NCBI GenBank assembly: GCA_016784735.1 | Contig: JADHUC010000042.1 | Span: 1-48,048, forward strand | Origin: Pirellulaceae bacterium | Lineage (GTDB): Bacteria; Planctomycetota; Planctomycetia; Pirellulales; Pirellulaceae | Reading direction: 5' to 3' | Length of the DNA: 48,048 nucleotides | Part shown: positions 24,930-34,397 of the stretch, one piece after another | Numbering within the stretch: position 1 is the stretch's first letter | How the letters are laid out: each line of letters begins with the position of its first letter | The notes under the pieces: generated by a model | What the model saw: only the letters and a program-made list of their open reading frames with translations | The model's database searches: none | What the model was told of the DNA's origin: nothing | Position numbers and translations under genes: made by a program

Positions 24930-26615
24930 CTACTTGCCCGAGAGCGCGATGTACTCGCTCAGAATCTCGACGTTGCGGCTGAAAACGGCGCTGGAAATGT
25001 AGCGGAAGGATTCGCTGAAGTCAGGCTGCCCAACCAGACGTTCTCCCGCGTACGTCGTGATCCAACGCCCGCCGGCGTCCAAGCCGCGGATGATCGCTCG
25101 GACGTTGTCCTCCAGCTCTTTGGCCGCGGGGGCCGGCGCTGGATCGGCGCCACTCTTGGCCACAAGGTACGCACGTACGATCGAATCGAAGCGGGCCGGC
25201 TGCTTCCAGCCGTAGTGACCGGGCACGGCAGAGTCGTCGTAGGTGAGCTGATACCTCGCGTCCATGTACAAAGGCCTGTTCGTCTTCAACTCGTAATACC
25301 GGGCGATCGTCCCGTCCGGCAGGAGGCACTTCTTGAAGTACTCCAGAGCGCGGGGGATCGGTTCCAGGTACTTCTCGTTGCCCGTGTACCGCGCGATCTT
25401 GATCAGCGTCTCCATGACGTCCTGAGACTCCCAGCCCGTGATTGCCGGCGGCTCGAACTTCCGCGCCCACATGGGAACCGTTTCGTAGTTGTACTGCTGG
25501 CACCAGCCGGGCTGCGGATCAGGCATCTGCGCCAAAATAAGGAAGGCGCCGAGCCGTTCGAGCGCTGCCTTGTGTTTCTCGTCCTTGTATACCCGGTGCG
25601 CATCGATCAGGGCGTCGGCAACAGTTCCCGCCACATTGTCGTTCAGGGTGTAATAGTCCCAGTAGTTCTTGACCCTGCCTTCGGTCCGCCAATCGTAATC
25701 CGGGTACCGGGCTTCGAGCACCGGTTTCGGTTCGACGGGGCCGCGCCAGCCCTGCGGAAAAGCTCCGTTAGGAAACTGCGAGCCGAGTAACGCGTCGAGT
25801 CCGTACTGTGCCGCCTCGTGGATATCGGCGTGCTCGAAGTCCAGCGCGCGGTCAGCGCGGACTAGCATTTGGAGGGCTGCCTGAGTTTGGCCGTCGTCCA
25901 GCGAAGAGAAGTCCCAACTGCCGCCTCTTCGCTTTCGGTATTTGCCCAGGCGTTTGGCCGGTCCGAAATGGATAACCTGCGTCCAGCCGCCGGACTCCAA
26001 TTGTCCTGCGACCAGGGCCTCGGCCGCTTCGCGGCCGGCGTCCAAGTAGAAACTGTCCCCCGTAGCCGCATAGGCTTCGAGATAGGCCATCCCGACGGCA
26101 GGCGTTCCTGGAGGTTGCACAAAGATCGTATCAAAGGACGCCTTCCCCTCGCCCCATCGCTGCTGGAGATCCAGGCTGTAGTAGTAGACGTAACCTCGAT
26201 GGCTGGCCACCTCGTCGTGGTAGAACGCCGCGGCTTTCTTCATTGCCCGCATCGCCGCCTGCCGAAGATCCGAGTCAACCTGCTGCGCGAGCAGAGGATC
26301 CGTGGCCAATGCACTGGGCAAGATGCGATCGCCTTCGTATTTCGCACGGTGGCCTCCGCGAGTTCCCCGTCCGTCGCGGGCCGCGGCCTCCGCACGAATC
26401 TCCTGTCGCAGTTGGGCCACTTCGCGTTCGAGCTGCAGAAGGATCTGGTAAAGCTCTGCTTCCCGTCGCGTCTGCGGTCGGAAACCGTCCACAGCACTCC
26501 TGTCGCTCTCCTCGCTACCGGCGACGACGGCCACAGGCAAGCCGTCGGCGCCCGGAGCCAACAGTCCGACTGTCAACAGCCAACAGGCAACGACTTTGGT
26601 GGTTGTCAGTGACAT
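24930..26615 (-). CDS. Secreted PL10-type pectate lyase
   Basis: 561 residues from the ATG at 26615 (GGAG 10 nt upstream), with a signal peptide (MSLTTTKVVACWLLTVGLLA). A short charged helix with coiled-coil character (LYQILLQLEREVAQLRQEI) lies near 55-80. The alpha/alpha-toroid lyase domain follows: YYSLDLQQRWGEG, FDTIFVQPPGTPAVG, GGWTQVIHFGP, FPNGAFPQGWRGP, YYTLNDN, PQPGWCQQYN and ARKFEPPAI are hallmarks of the PelA/PL10 family. The enzyme cleaves polygalacturonate by beta-elimination outside the cytoplasm. It starts a unit with GH2 and is divergent from the sialidase gene. A further upstream in-frame start (26696) would put residues before the signal peptide. Confidence 0.92.
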   Translation of the reverse strand: MSLTTTKVVACWLLTVGLLAPGADGLPVAVVAGSEESDRSAVDGFRPQTRREAELYQILLQLEREVAQLRQEIRAEAAARDGRGTRGGHRAKYEGDRILPSALATDPLLAQQVDSDLRQAAMRAMKKAAAFYHDEVASHRGYVYYYSLDLQQRWGEGKASFDTIFVQPPGTPAVGMAYLEAYAATGDSFYLDAGREAAEALVAGQLESGGWTQVIHFGPAKRLGKYRKRRGGSWDFSSLDDGQTQAALQMLVRADRALDFEHADIHEAAQYGLDALLGSQFPNGAFPQGWRGPVEPKPVLEARYPDYDWRTEGRVKNYWDYYTLNDNVAGTVADALIDAHRVYKDEKHKAALERLGAFLILAQMPDPQPGWCQQYNYETVPMWARKFEPPAITGWESQDVMETLIKIARYTGNEKYLEPIPRALEYFKKCLLPDGTIARYYELKTNRPLYMDARYQLTYDDSAVPGHYGWKQPARFDSIVRAYLVAKSGADPAPAPAAKELEDNVRAIIRGLDAGGRWITTYAGERLVGQPDFSESFRYISSAVFSRNVEILSEYIALSGK

Positions 26616-26742
26616 GATCTGCACACTCCTACTGAAACCGCGGGCAAGCGCCGTTTGTTGTCCAAAAGCCATGGCTCGATGGTACAATGCGCCCAAGAGT
26701 CGTGCAATTCAGGTAGGCCGGAACCAACACAGGATCGCACAC
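26616..26742. promoter_or_regulatory. Divergent promoter region, pectate lyase / sialidase
   Basis: 127 bases separate two divergent secreted-enzyme starts, so promoters of both must lie here. I could not place convincing -35/-10 pairs. Shared control of the pectate-lyase/GH2 unit and the sialidase/deacetylase unit is plausible. Confidence 0.4.
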
Positions 26743-28296
26743 ATGAAGACCATCCTCCTTTTCACATTGGCATTGGCACCGGGGCTAGCACGGGCGGCGG
26801 AACCCGAGGCTGTCACCCGGCAATTGGCCCGACCGGTGCTCATTCGCAACGAGCATAACACTCTGTTGCGGCTGACCGTCAACGCCGGGGAAAAACCGTT
26901 CGTGCAGATCCAGTCCATCACGATATCGCTGAAGGGTGCGAGTGATCTCGAATCGCTTCAGTTCTATTTCACGGGTGATGGAACAGGATTCTCCAGCGAA
27001 AAGCCCTTCGGCGAACGAGTGCAACCGGAAGAGATGATTGCGTTCAGGGGCCACACGCGACTGAACGCCGGGGCGAATTACTTCTGGCTGTCATGCCGCG
27101 TGCGGGCCGATGCGGACTTGTCGCACAAGGTCGATGCGTCAGTGACCGCCGTTGAAACAACGGCCGGGCGTTTCGTGCCGCGCGACAAGACGCCGCAGGT
27201 GCGCAAGCGCATCGGCATCGCGCTGCGGCGGCATTGGGACGACGGAGTGCACACGTACCGCATCCCGGCGCTGGCCACGACGCCGAAGGGCACACTGCTG
27301 TGCGTGTACGACATGCGGCGGCGGATAGGGCGCGATTTGCAGGAGGACATCGACATCGGCCTGTTGCGCAGCGCGGACGGCGGGCGTACTTGGGGCGCCC
27401 AGACCGTGATCATGGACATGGGTACGTACGGCGGGATGCCGCAGGAAGTGAACGGTGTCAGCGACCCGGGCATCATCGTGGACCCGGCGACGGGCGAGGT
27501 TTTCTGCTTTGCCGTGTGGATGAACGGCCGGGCCGGCACGCACCAATGGAACAAGGGCGGATCGGAGCCGGGCTTCGAGATTGGCAAGAGCGCTCAGTTC
27601 ATGATGGTGCGATCAACGGACGACGGGCAGACTTGGACGAAGCCGAAAAACATGACGCGAGCGTGGAAAGATCCAGAGTGGATCCTATACGCGCCCTCGC
27701 CGCAGCAGGGCATCGCTTTGAAGGACGGCACCCTGGTGATGCCCACGCAGGGTCGCGACGCGCGGGACCAGCATTTCTCCAACCTGCTGATCAGCCGTGA
27801 CCACGGGAAGACGTGGGCGGTCAGCCCGGCGGTATCGTTCGGCAACACCGAGTGCCAGGCGGTGCAATTGGCCGATGGCTCGATCATGCTGAACTGCCGT
27901 ACGGGAAGCCCCACAAAGTTCCGCACTGTTGCCGTGACGCGCGACCTCGGCCAAACATGGACGCCGCACCCGACCAACCGCGAGGCCCTCATCGAGCCAA
28001 ACTGCAACGGCAGCTTATACCGGTCCGACTATACCGAGGACGGCCAAACGAAGTCCGTGCTGCTGTTTGCCAATCCACACTCGCAGGAGGGCCGGTCGCA
28101 CCACAGCATCCAGGTAAGTTTCGACGAGGGAAAGACGTGGCCGGAAAAGCACCGGCTGCTGCTCGACGAAGGCTGCGGCGCGGGCTACCCTAGCCTGAGC
28201 CGCGTCGATGAAAGGCATGTCGGGATCGTCTACGAGGGCAGCGGGTCGCACTTGGTGTTCGAGAAGATTCCGATTGATGAGTTGCTGAAGCGATGA
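26743..28296 (+). CDS. Secreted sialidase-family (BNR-repeat) exo-glycosidase
   Basis: 517 residues from the ATG at 26743, with signal peptide MKTILLFTLALAPGLARA. An N-terminal beta domain (about 20-155) precedes the six-bladed propeller. The substrate-binding Arg173 lies in the YRIPAL motif. Five Asp-box repeats follow: SADGGRTW, STDDGQTW, SRDHGKTW, TRDLGQTW and SFDEGKTW. This matches the exo-alpha-sialidase family (GH33-like). In planctomycetes such proteins may act on sialic or other nonulosonic acids, or on other sugars, so the substrate is not certain. The deacetylase gene follows after 57 nt on the same strand. Confidence 0.9.
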   Translation: MKTILLFTLALAPGLARAAEPEAVTRQLARPVLIRNEHNTLLRLTVNAGEKPFVQIQSITISLKGASDLESLQFYFTGDGTGFSSEKPFGERVQPEEMIAFRGHTRLNAGANYFWLSCRVRADADLSHKVDASVTAVETTAGRFVPRDKTPQVRKRIGIALRRHWDDGVHTYRIPALATTPKGTLLCVYDMRRRIGRDLQEDIDIGLLRSADGGRTWGAQTVIMDMGTYGGMPQEVNGVSDPGIIVDPATGEVFCFAVWMNGRAGTHQWNKGGSEPGFEIGKSAQFMMVRSTDDGQTWTKPKNMTRAWKDPEWILYAPSPQQGIALKDGTLVMPTQGRDARDQHFSNLLISRDHGKTWAVSPAVSFGNTECQAVQLADGSIMLNCRTGSPTKFRTVAVTRDLGQTWTPHPTNREALIEPNCNGSLYRSDYTEDGQTKSVLLFANPHSQEGRSHHSIQVSFDEGKTWPEKHRLLLDEGCGAGYPSLSRVDERHVGIVYEGSGSHLVFEKIPIDELLKR

Positions 28297-28353
28297 GCTC
28301 GTTTTAGTTTCGCGAGTTCAGCGTCATGAAACGCCAATCCGAAAGGTAAGCCC

Positions 28354-30864
28354 ATGGTCCGTTTTGTTGCGGTTCTGCTTGTCGTGGTTTCCAGCGCATC
28401 GGCTGCTCCGCCTGCGCGTTTTGGGCGGATCGATGTGTACAGCGTCGACGGCGCGTTCGATGTGCGTGACGTTCGCGCTAATCCAGGTGCACAGATCTTG
28501 GACGTCGGGTGGCGAGGCGAGGGGATGGCCGATACCGGAGCAACAGCCCAGGCCCGCGCCCGAGAGACTTGGCGCGAGGTTTGGATCGAAGTCGTGCCTG
28601 AACGTGACGGCAAGCTGCAGATTAACTTCCAGGGAGAATACTATCGCAAGCAGAGCGACGATGACGTGCGCCTGGTCTGGGTCGACCAGATTCAGTTCAG
28701 CGGCGCCGAAGTCGTCAATGCAGACCTTGAAGATTTGCAGGGAAACGGCGTGCCGCGCGGGTGGCGATTCTCCGGGGCGGTTTCGCCCGAGGCCCTCAGT
28801 CGCGATGGAAGCGTTGCGGCCAGCGGCCGAGTGTGCATGGCAGTATGGCACGGAGCCCAATTGCGTCAAACAGTTGATGTGCGAGCCGGACAGCCGGTCC
28901 GAGTGACGGCGAAATTCCGCGCAGTCGGTCCGGAGGAGGAGTCGCCCGAGACGGCCAGGCACAAAGCCCGGTTCGCCGGCCTCCTGGAACTTCAATCCCA
29001 GACGATCACCGTCAAATTGGCCACACCCGAGGATGCACAGCTCGCGAAGATTCGTCCATTGCCCCTGTACGACGGAGCGGAATGGGCCGTAACGAGCCGC
29101 TGGGATGACAACACGTGGACAAACCTGAAAACGCGGGCTGTGCTGCTGGAGCATGGCCATCGCGGCACGTTTTTCCTGAATGATCCGAAACGCAATTTCT
29201 ACGGCAATGACTACGGGCTTTTAACGGAGCGATCTGTGAACGAGATGGGAAAGGTGCTGACCAGTGGCGGAACGACGATCGGCGGTCATTCGCTGACGCA
29301 CCCGATGATGAGCTATCAGAATCGCAATCGGATGTTCGAGGAAGTGTTAGGATGCCGAATTGCGTTGGAGGCCGCCTTTGACAATCTGGTCAACGCCTAC
29401 GCGTTCAGCTTCTGCAATTATCGCAACTCGATTGAAGGAGCAGGCGTGCAACGCGACATCGCGATGGTGCTCGCTCGTGCTGGGTACTTGCAGGTCGCCA
29501 ACCATCGGTTTGCCGAAGATGGATGTTGGCCGTGGGCCGTTGCGGGGCTTTTGCCACCCGACGGGCGGCCCATCGACCGGGCGTTCTCCGGGTTTCTCGC
29601 CGACGAGGATCTGTACAACGACAACCCGGCCGTCACGTACAGCATGCATAGCTGGTACGACACGCCCGAAGAATGGTCGGGCTTTGAGGCAGACCTGGAC
29701 CGATACGGCAACCGGCCGGAGTGGTGGTACTGCAATCAGAACGAGTACGGCGCTTATCGAGCCCAGTACCGCGCCGCCGCCCGAGGCAAGGTCGAAGTCG
29801 AAGGCACGATACTCCGCTACCATTTTCAGCGGCCCAGCCTCCTGGATCTGAACGACCCGATTCCCCTGACATTCGAGATTGCGGGCGTCGAGCCGGACAG
29901 CGTTAAGTCGATCGAATGCTCCAGTGCGAGAATTGATCAAGCGGAGGCTCAGGATGGCAAGATCCAATTTCACGTCGGCCATCCGGCGGAGCTAAGCCTG
30001 CCGGTACAGATTGATCATGTCGCAACCGCAATTGGCGAACTGGCGGCGTCGACCGAATTCCCAGCGTTTCGCGGCGCATTTAAGCGCGATGGAAAGACGT
30101 TGACTTTGCGGCTGGAGAACGCGGGGACGCCGCCAATCGTAATCCGACGAGTGGCCTATCGAGTCCCCTTGAGATACAGCCACGGTATAATCCGCCGCCC
30201 TGGCACCGCACTGACGACGGAAACTCCTTTCTCGGACCGCGTCGAACTCCAGGAGGAACGCGAGGATTCAAGGTATCGGGCAGGTGACCAGTTCTTCGCC
30301 GCGCAGGTTGACTTCAGGCACAACGGCGAAACCGGACGCGTCTACTTCACGACGCGAGAGACGTGTTCACTCGCGGACGCCTCTTATCCCCAGCAAGGTT
30401 TTGTCGTGCTCGGCCCCGTCCCGCGGGCCGAGATCGACTTGGAAACACGAAACCTCAAGGCTTTGCTTGATCAGGGATGGACTGATTCGGATGGCCAGAA
30501 GCTCAAGTTCATACCAATCGACCCGAAGATTGCCCGTTCGCTGAGCGCGGAAGTCATCCCCGTACGTGGTCGATGGGACAACCATGGCCTGAGCGCCTGC
30601 ATTTACCTGCTTCGAAGCCGCGTTCACTCGCCGGATGAACGGCAGGTGCGTTTTCTCCGCAGCATCAGCACCGTGCCCGCTGTGTGGATCAACGGGAACT
30701 CTGCCGGGGATACTTGTTCGTTGCAAGTCGGAGACAACGAACTGCTGATCGCCTACGAGCCGCCTGTCAACCAGAGATTCTCGCCGGAACATGCAGGCCC
30801 CATGTTCCGCATCGTCGATGCTGAGAGCAGACAGCGCCTCGATGACATTCGCTATCAACCATGA
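28354..30864 (+). CDS. Secreted NodB-like polysaccharide deacetylase, multidomain
   Basis: 836 residues with a signal peptide (MVRFVAVLLVVVSSASA) and AAGG upstream of the ATG at 28354. A beta-sandwich-like N-terminus (about 20-220) precedes a NodB homology domain. The metal and catalytic Asp pair is WDDN (Asp251-Asp252); the second motif is GGHSLTHP with His312 and His316; GHRGTFFLN matches the following strand. The C-terminal roughly 300 residues are beta-rich and end in a small domain with VWINGNSAG. The enzyme should remove N- or O-acetyl groups from a polysaccharide with a bound metal. It follows the sialidase gene by 57 nt and stops 4 nt short of the convergent DUF1080 gene. Confidence 0.85.
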   Translation: MVRFVAVLLVVVSSASAAPPARFGRIDVYSVDGAFDVRDVRANPGAQILDVGWRGEGMADTGATAQARARETWREVWIEVVPERDGKLQINFQGEYYRKQSDDDVRLVWVDQIQFSGAEVVNADLEDLQGNGVPRGWRFSGAVSPEALSRDGSVAASGRVCMAVWHGAQLRQTVDVRAGQPVRVTAKFRAVGPEEESPETARHKARFAGLLELQSQTITVKLATPEDAQLAKIRPLPLYDGAEWAVTSRWDDNTWTNLKTRAVLLEHGHRGTFFLNDPKRNFYGNDYGLLTERSVNEMGKVLTSGGTTIGGHSLTHPMMSYQNRNRMFEEVLGCRIALEAAFDNLVNAYAFSFCNYRNSIEGAGVQRDIAMVLARAGYLQVANHRFAEDGCWPWAVAGLLPPDGRPIDRAFSGFLADEDLYNDNPAVTYSMHSWYDTPEEWSGFEADLDRYGNRPEWWYCNQNEYGAYRAQYRAAARGKVEVEGTILRYHFQRPSLLDLNDPIPLTFEIAGVEPDSVKSIECSSARIDQAEAQDGKIQFHVGHPAELSLPVQIDHVATAIGELAASTEFPAFRGAFKRDGKTLTLRLENAGTPPIVIRRVAYRVPLRYSHGIIRRPGTALTTETPFSDRVELQEEREDSRYRAGDQFFAAQVDFRHNGETGRVYFTTRETCSLADASYPQQGFVVLGPVPRAEIDLETRNLKALLDQGWTDSDGQKLKFIPIDPKIARSLSAEVIPVRGRWDNHGLSACIYLLRSRVHSPDERQVRFLRSISTVPAVWINGNSAGDTCSLQVGDNELLIAYEPPVNQRFSPEHAGPMFRIVDAESRQRLDDIRYQP

Positions 30865-30868
30865 AAGA

Positions 30869-32725
30869 CTATCGCATGATGTCAAGCACGGTCTGCATCA
30901 CTTCGACGCCTCTCGTCTGGGCCTTCTTGTAGGACGTCTTGGGCCCCGTGTACTGATACAGGTTGGCGACGGTGTTCCACTCGACGATCGAATTGAAAGT
31001 CGCCAGCCGTTGCCACATGGGGTGGTCTCGCTTAATCGGACTTCGCGGCGGGATTCCACTCAGACTCTCCAGCCCACGCGCCTGCTTTTCGGCAAGATCG
31101 CGCCTGCCAGCGTCTGAGTACAGCGAGGGATCGAAAACGTAAACCGACGGAATGCGATGATTGGGCAGACGGAGAAAGTGGAAATCAATGAAGGCGACCG
31201 GCGGCTTTTTCTTCAGATACTTCCACAAAACCTCCGCTTCGTGCGGTCCGGGACGACCAGCGGCGATGTCCCGGAAGCCCAACATGGCAATCTCGCCTTT
31301 GCTGTTGACGTTACACATTCCCCGCACCACACCATCCGGATTCGTGATAGGGATGAAGGCGAGATCGAAGTCGGCCAAGTGGTCTGAACGTCCGGTAACG
31401 ATCTCCTCCGCCATCGACAGGATCGCCCACGCTCCGGGTTCGCCGGGTTGCAGCGAGGAAGCGAACACCACGCGAGGCCTTCCCGGATGTCCGGCTTCGA
31501 GGCTTAGAATGGGACGATCATCGAGCGAGCGCCCGATTTCGACCACTCGTGCCCGTCCGTCAGACGCCTTGGCTAGTTGCTTCAGTTTCGCGACAGCCAG
31601 CGTGTACGGATAGACCGCGGTGGTTGAAACGACCTTGCGTTCGCCAGGAGCGAAGTCGATCGACAGGTGTACCCGATCTTTGCCGTCGCGTTGTTTGCTT
31701 GCTGGAATCGGCTCCCATTGAAGGTTCGCCGCCGGTCTGACCATGTAGTGTTTCCTCAGGAAGTAATCGAAGCCATGCTCGATCAGCCATGCGGGAATCA
31801 CGACGTCCAAGTCGATCTGACGTCCCTCTTGGTGATCATTGGTGATGGCCACATATAGCGAGTAGTTGCTGATCGGCCCGGTCATCTGGACTTCGATCGG
31901 GATGGGATCCTCTCTCGGGGCCAGCGCAAAGTGATCCTTACCGATTCGCTCAATAAAGGCGGCATTGCCGCATTCCACGTCTGCCTTCACTGTCCAGCCA
32001 TCGGATTTCAGCGTCGGACTCTGGGGGCGCGGCATTTTCGCGGGCAAACGGCGGATACGGATGTTTCGATACCAGACGCGGTAACCGTGGTCCTGTAGGG
32101 CAATGTGCCCCTTGCGGTTCGCGGCAAACTCCTTGCTGTCGTGGAATTTGCTGTCGGCCACGCACTTGTTCCACTCGTCGCTGTGTAGCTCAATCTCAAG
32201 CACCTTCGACTCGTTCAACCAGTGCTCCAGATGGTTGTTGTCCAACACGATTCGGCCGTGGTTCCACTGACCGGTGGGCTTCAACTGCTTGCCCTCTGCG
32301 ACTACCACATCGTACATAGACGCCGCCAATACTTCCGGGCTGAGACTCCAGTTGGCGTCGTCCAAGATTTGATACTCCGGACCGCTTAGAAACGGAGCTG
32401 CGTCACCACGTCGCACGAGGTACATGACGCCACTGTTCGCGGATTTCGAGACTCTCCATTCGAAAACGAGTTCGAAGTTGTCGAACTGTTCGTCGCTGAT
32501 CAGATTCGTGCCTCGGACGAACCCGATTGGGTTCTTCAGATACAACGCACCGTCTTCGACCACCCAACTCTTGTCAGGCTTCCATTTTCCGTGGTACACG
32601 CTCCACCCGTCGAGCGACTTGCCGTCGAACAACGAAATCCATTCTCCCGCGTCGTCGCCACGCGTTGCGGGCGAGGCATTCAAGAATGTTAGGGTCATCA
32701 ACGTCAGAATGAATAGACGATTCAT
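30869..32725 (-). CDS. DUF1080 (3-keto-glycoside hydrolase type) fused to a degenerate M14-like carboxypeptidase domain
   Basis: 618 residues, with GGGAA upstream of the ATG at 32725 and a signal peptide (MNRLFILTLMTLTFLNA). Residues about 27-228 are a DUF1080 jelly-roll (WISLFDGKSLDGW, GEFRL-type strands, GPEYQILDD, NHLEHWLN, IALQDHG). A beta region follows, then from about 380 to the end an M14 zinc-carboxypeptidase-like fold: IGRSLDDRPI, SLQPGEP, ITNPDGVVRG, FIDFH and VEWN. In M14 the first metal motif is HPGE; here the His position is Gln426 while Glu429 remains. His516 (FIDFH) and Glu582 (VEWN) could be the third ligand and catalytic Glu. DUF1080 relatives in Bacteroides hydrolyse 3-keto-glycosides. 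It lies 33 nt behind a sulfatase gene in one unit. Confidence 0.8.
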   Translation of the reverse strand: MNRLFILTLMTLTFLNASPATRGDDAGEWISLFDGKSLDGWSVYHGKWKPDKSWVVEDGALYLKNPIGFVRGTNLISDEQFDNFELVFEWRVSKSANSGVMYLVRRGDAAPFLSGPEYQILDDANWSLSPEVLAASMYDVVVAEGKQLKPTGQWNHGRIVLDNNHLEHWLNESKVLEIELHSDEWNKCVADSKFHDSKEFAANRKGHIALQDHGYRVWYRNIRIRRLPAKMPRPQSPTLKSDGWTVKADVECGNAAFIERIGKDHFALAPREDPIPIEVQMTGPISNYSLYVAITNDHQEGRQIDLDVVIPAWLIEHGFDYFLRKHYMVRPAANLQWEPIPASKQRDGKDRVHLSIDFAPGERKVVSTTAVYPYTLAVAKLKQLAKASDGRARVVEIGRSLDDRPILSLEAGHPGRPRVVFASSLQPGEPGAWAILSMAEEIVTGRSDHLADFDLAFIPITNPDGVVRGMCNVNSKGEIAMLGFRDIAAGRPGPHEAEVLWKYLKKKPPVAFIDFHFLRLPNHRIPSVYVFDPSLYSDAGRRDLAEKQARGLESLSGIPPRSPIKRDHPMWQRLATFNSIVEWNTVANLYQYTGPKTSYKKAQTRGVEVMQTVLDIMR

Positions 32726-32758
32726 AATCCGATTCCCGCTCGTCAGGAGCCACCGATT

Positions 32759-34129
32759 CTACGGCCAGTACTTGGATTCGGTCCGGGCCGTCTTGAGGTA
32801 GTTTTCGATTCTCGCGATCACATCCGGATGTCCGGCCGCAACGTCGTGTTCTTCGCCCAGATCTTTGGTCACGTCGTACAAAACAAGTGGCTGCCCTTGT
32901 TTCAGCCGGATGGCTTTCCACTTGTCGTAGCGTACGGCCTGCTGAAAGCCGCGTTCGAAGAACTCCCAGTAGAGGAACTCGTGCGTCTTCTGTTGTTTGC
33001 CGAGCAACGTGGGAACGACCGATATTCCATCGACGTCCTCGGGTGGGTCGACCCCGGCCAGTTCCGCGGCAGTCGGCAAAAAGTCCCAGAACGCCCAAAC
33101 ATGATCGTTCACCGACCCCGCGGTTACGCGACCGGGCCAGCGGACGATCATGGGTACGCGAATGCCGCCGTCGGTTAGGTCGCGTTTGTAGCCCCGCAGG
33201 CAGCCTGAGCTGTTGAGAATTGCTGCGTACTGATCGACCTCGTTGCTGCGACGGAAATAGTAGATTTCGGCGCCGTTGTCGCTGGTGAAGAAGACGACGG
33301 TGTCGCGTTCAATCCCCAGCGACTCGAGTTGCGTCACAATGCGACCAACATCGCGGTCCATTCGAGTGACCATGGCGGCGTAGTTCTTGACACTCTGTGG
33401 CCAGGGGCGATCCGAGTAGGGTTCGTCGCTGGGGATTTCATAGCGCCCGTGTGGGATCGTGTAGGCGACGTACAGGAAGAATGGCCCTCCAGCACTACTC
33501 TCCTCGATGAACCGGAGAGCAAACTCTGTGAGTTGATCGTGGACCCACTCCCCCTGGTGACCGCCGCGATTGCCGTCCAGAATGCGAACGTCTTGGTTCT
33601 CCCAGATGAATTCGGGGTAATAGCCGTGAGCATGTCGTTGGTTGAGGAATCCCAGCCACTGGTCGAATCCTTGAATGTTTGGAATACCGGTCGTCCCACG
33701 TTCGCCCAATCCCCATTTGCCACAAATCCCTGTGGCGTAACCGGCTCCTTTCAACAGCTTGGCAACCGTGACGTCATCAGGCTCGAGTGGCACAAGAATG
33801 GACTTGCGACTTTCAGGCAATCGAGCGGAGTTGCCACGTACGCGGCAATGCCCCGTATGCTTGCCGGTCATCAATACGCAGCGAGTGGGAGCACAAACGG
33901 TGCTACCCGCGTAACACTGGGTAAACCGCATCCCCTCGCCTGCCAGCCGATCGATGCACGGGGTACGGATCTCCTTTTGACCGTAACAGCCCAGGTCGCC
34001 GTAGCCCAGATCATCCGCCATGATCCAAATGATGTTCGGCCTGACGGCACGAGAATCCGTCACCTCGGCCAAGCAGTTCGAGGAAACTCCTACGAGACAC
34101 GTGACAACAATCAACACCAGTCGGTACAT
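32759..34129 (-). CDS. Secreted sulfatase (FGly type)
   Basis: 456 residues from the ATG at 34129. That start leaves GGAG 8 nt upstream, whereas an ATG two codons earlier would leave only 2 nt. Signal peptide MYRLVLIVVTCLVGVSSNCLA. The metal site is MADDLGYGDLGCYG; the FGly motif is CAPTR (Cys79), with Thr at the usually Ser/Ala position; FTSDNGAE and DGGIRVPM complete the fold. The length is typical of a periplasmic sulfatase. It is the upstream partner of the DUF1080 fusion gene and divergent from the propeller gene. Confidence 0.93.
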   Translation of the reverse strand: MYRLVLIVVTCLVGVSSNCLAEVTDSRAVRPNIIWIMADDLGYGDLGCYGQKEIRTPCIDRLAGEGMRFTQCYAGSTVCAPTRCVLMTGKHTGHCRVRGNSARLPESRKSILVPLEPDDVTVAKLLKGAGYATGICGKWGLGERGTTGIPNIQGFDQWLGFLNQRHAHGYYPEFIWENQDVRILDGNRGGHQGEWVHDQLTEFALRFIEESSAGGPFFLYVAYTIPHGRYEIPSDEPYSDRPWPQSVKNYAAMVTRMDRDVGRIVTQLESLGIERDTVVFFTSDNGAEIYYFRRSNEVDQYAAILNSSGCLRGYKRDLTDGGIRVPMIVRWPGRVTAGSVNDHVWAFWDFLPTAAELAGVDPPEDVDGISVVPTLLGKQQKTHEFLYWEFFERGFQQAVRYDKWKAIRLKQGQPLVLYDVTKDLGEEHDVAAGHPDVIARIENYLKTARTESKYWP

Positions 34130-34397
34130 CGGCATCTCTCCTCGGTCCGAGATCGAATCACGTCGGATGGTCCATGCAGAAAAAACTGTTCAACCCATTA
34201 TTGTTGTTCACGGCGGGTGCTACAACGCGCTTGCGCGTTATCGCCGGTTCTCCGCAGGTGGTCTCCCTTTAGAACGCTCCGGCAAGGATCTCATCGAACC
34301 GCGCCGGATCCGATTCGCGAGTATGGCACAACAGGCGGCATTCTCGTACATTGTTTTCAGTACCGATTACTTGAACGACTGACCACAAGTGCCGCCA
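34130..34397. promoter_or_regulatory. Divergent intergenic region, sulfatase / beta-propeller gene
   Basis: 268 bases between divergent starts; promoters for both units must be here. No gene, long palindrome or clear hexamer pair seen. The plus-strand start at 34398 lacks an obvious Shine-Dalgarno sequence. Confidence 0.4.
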
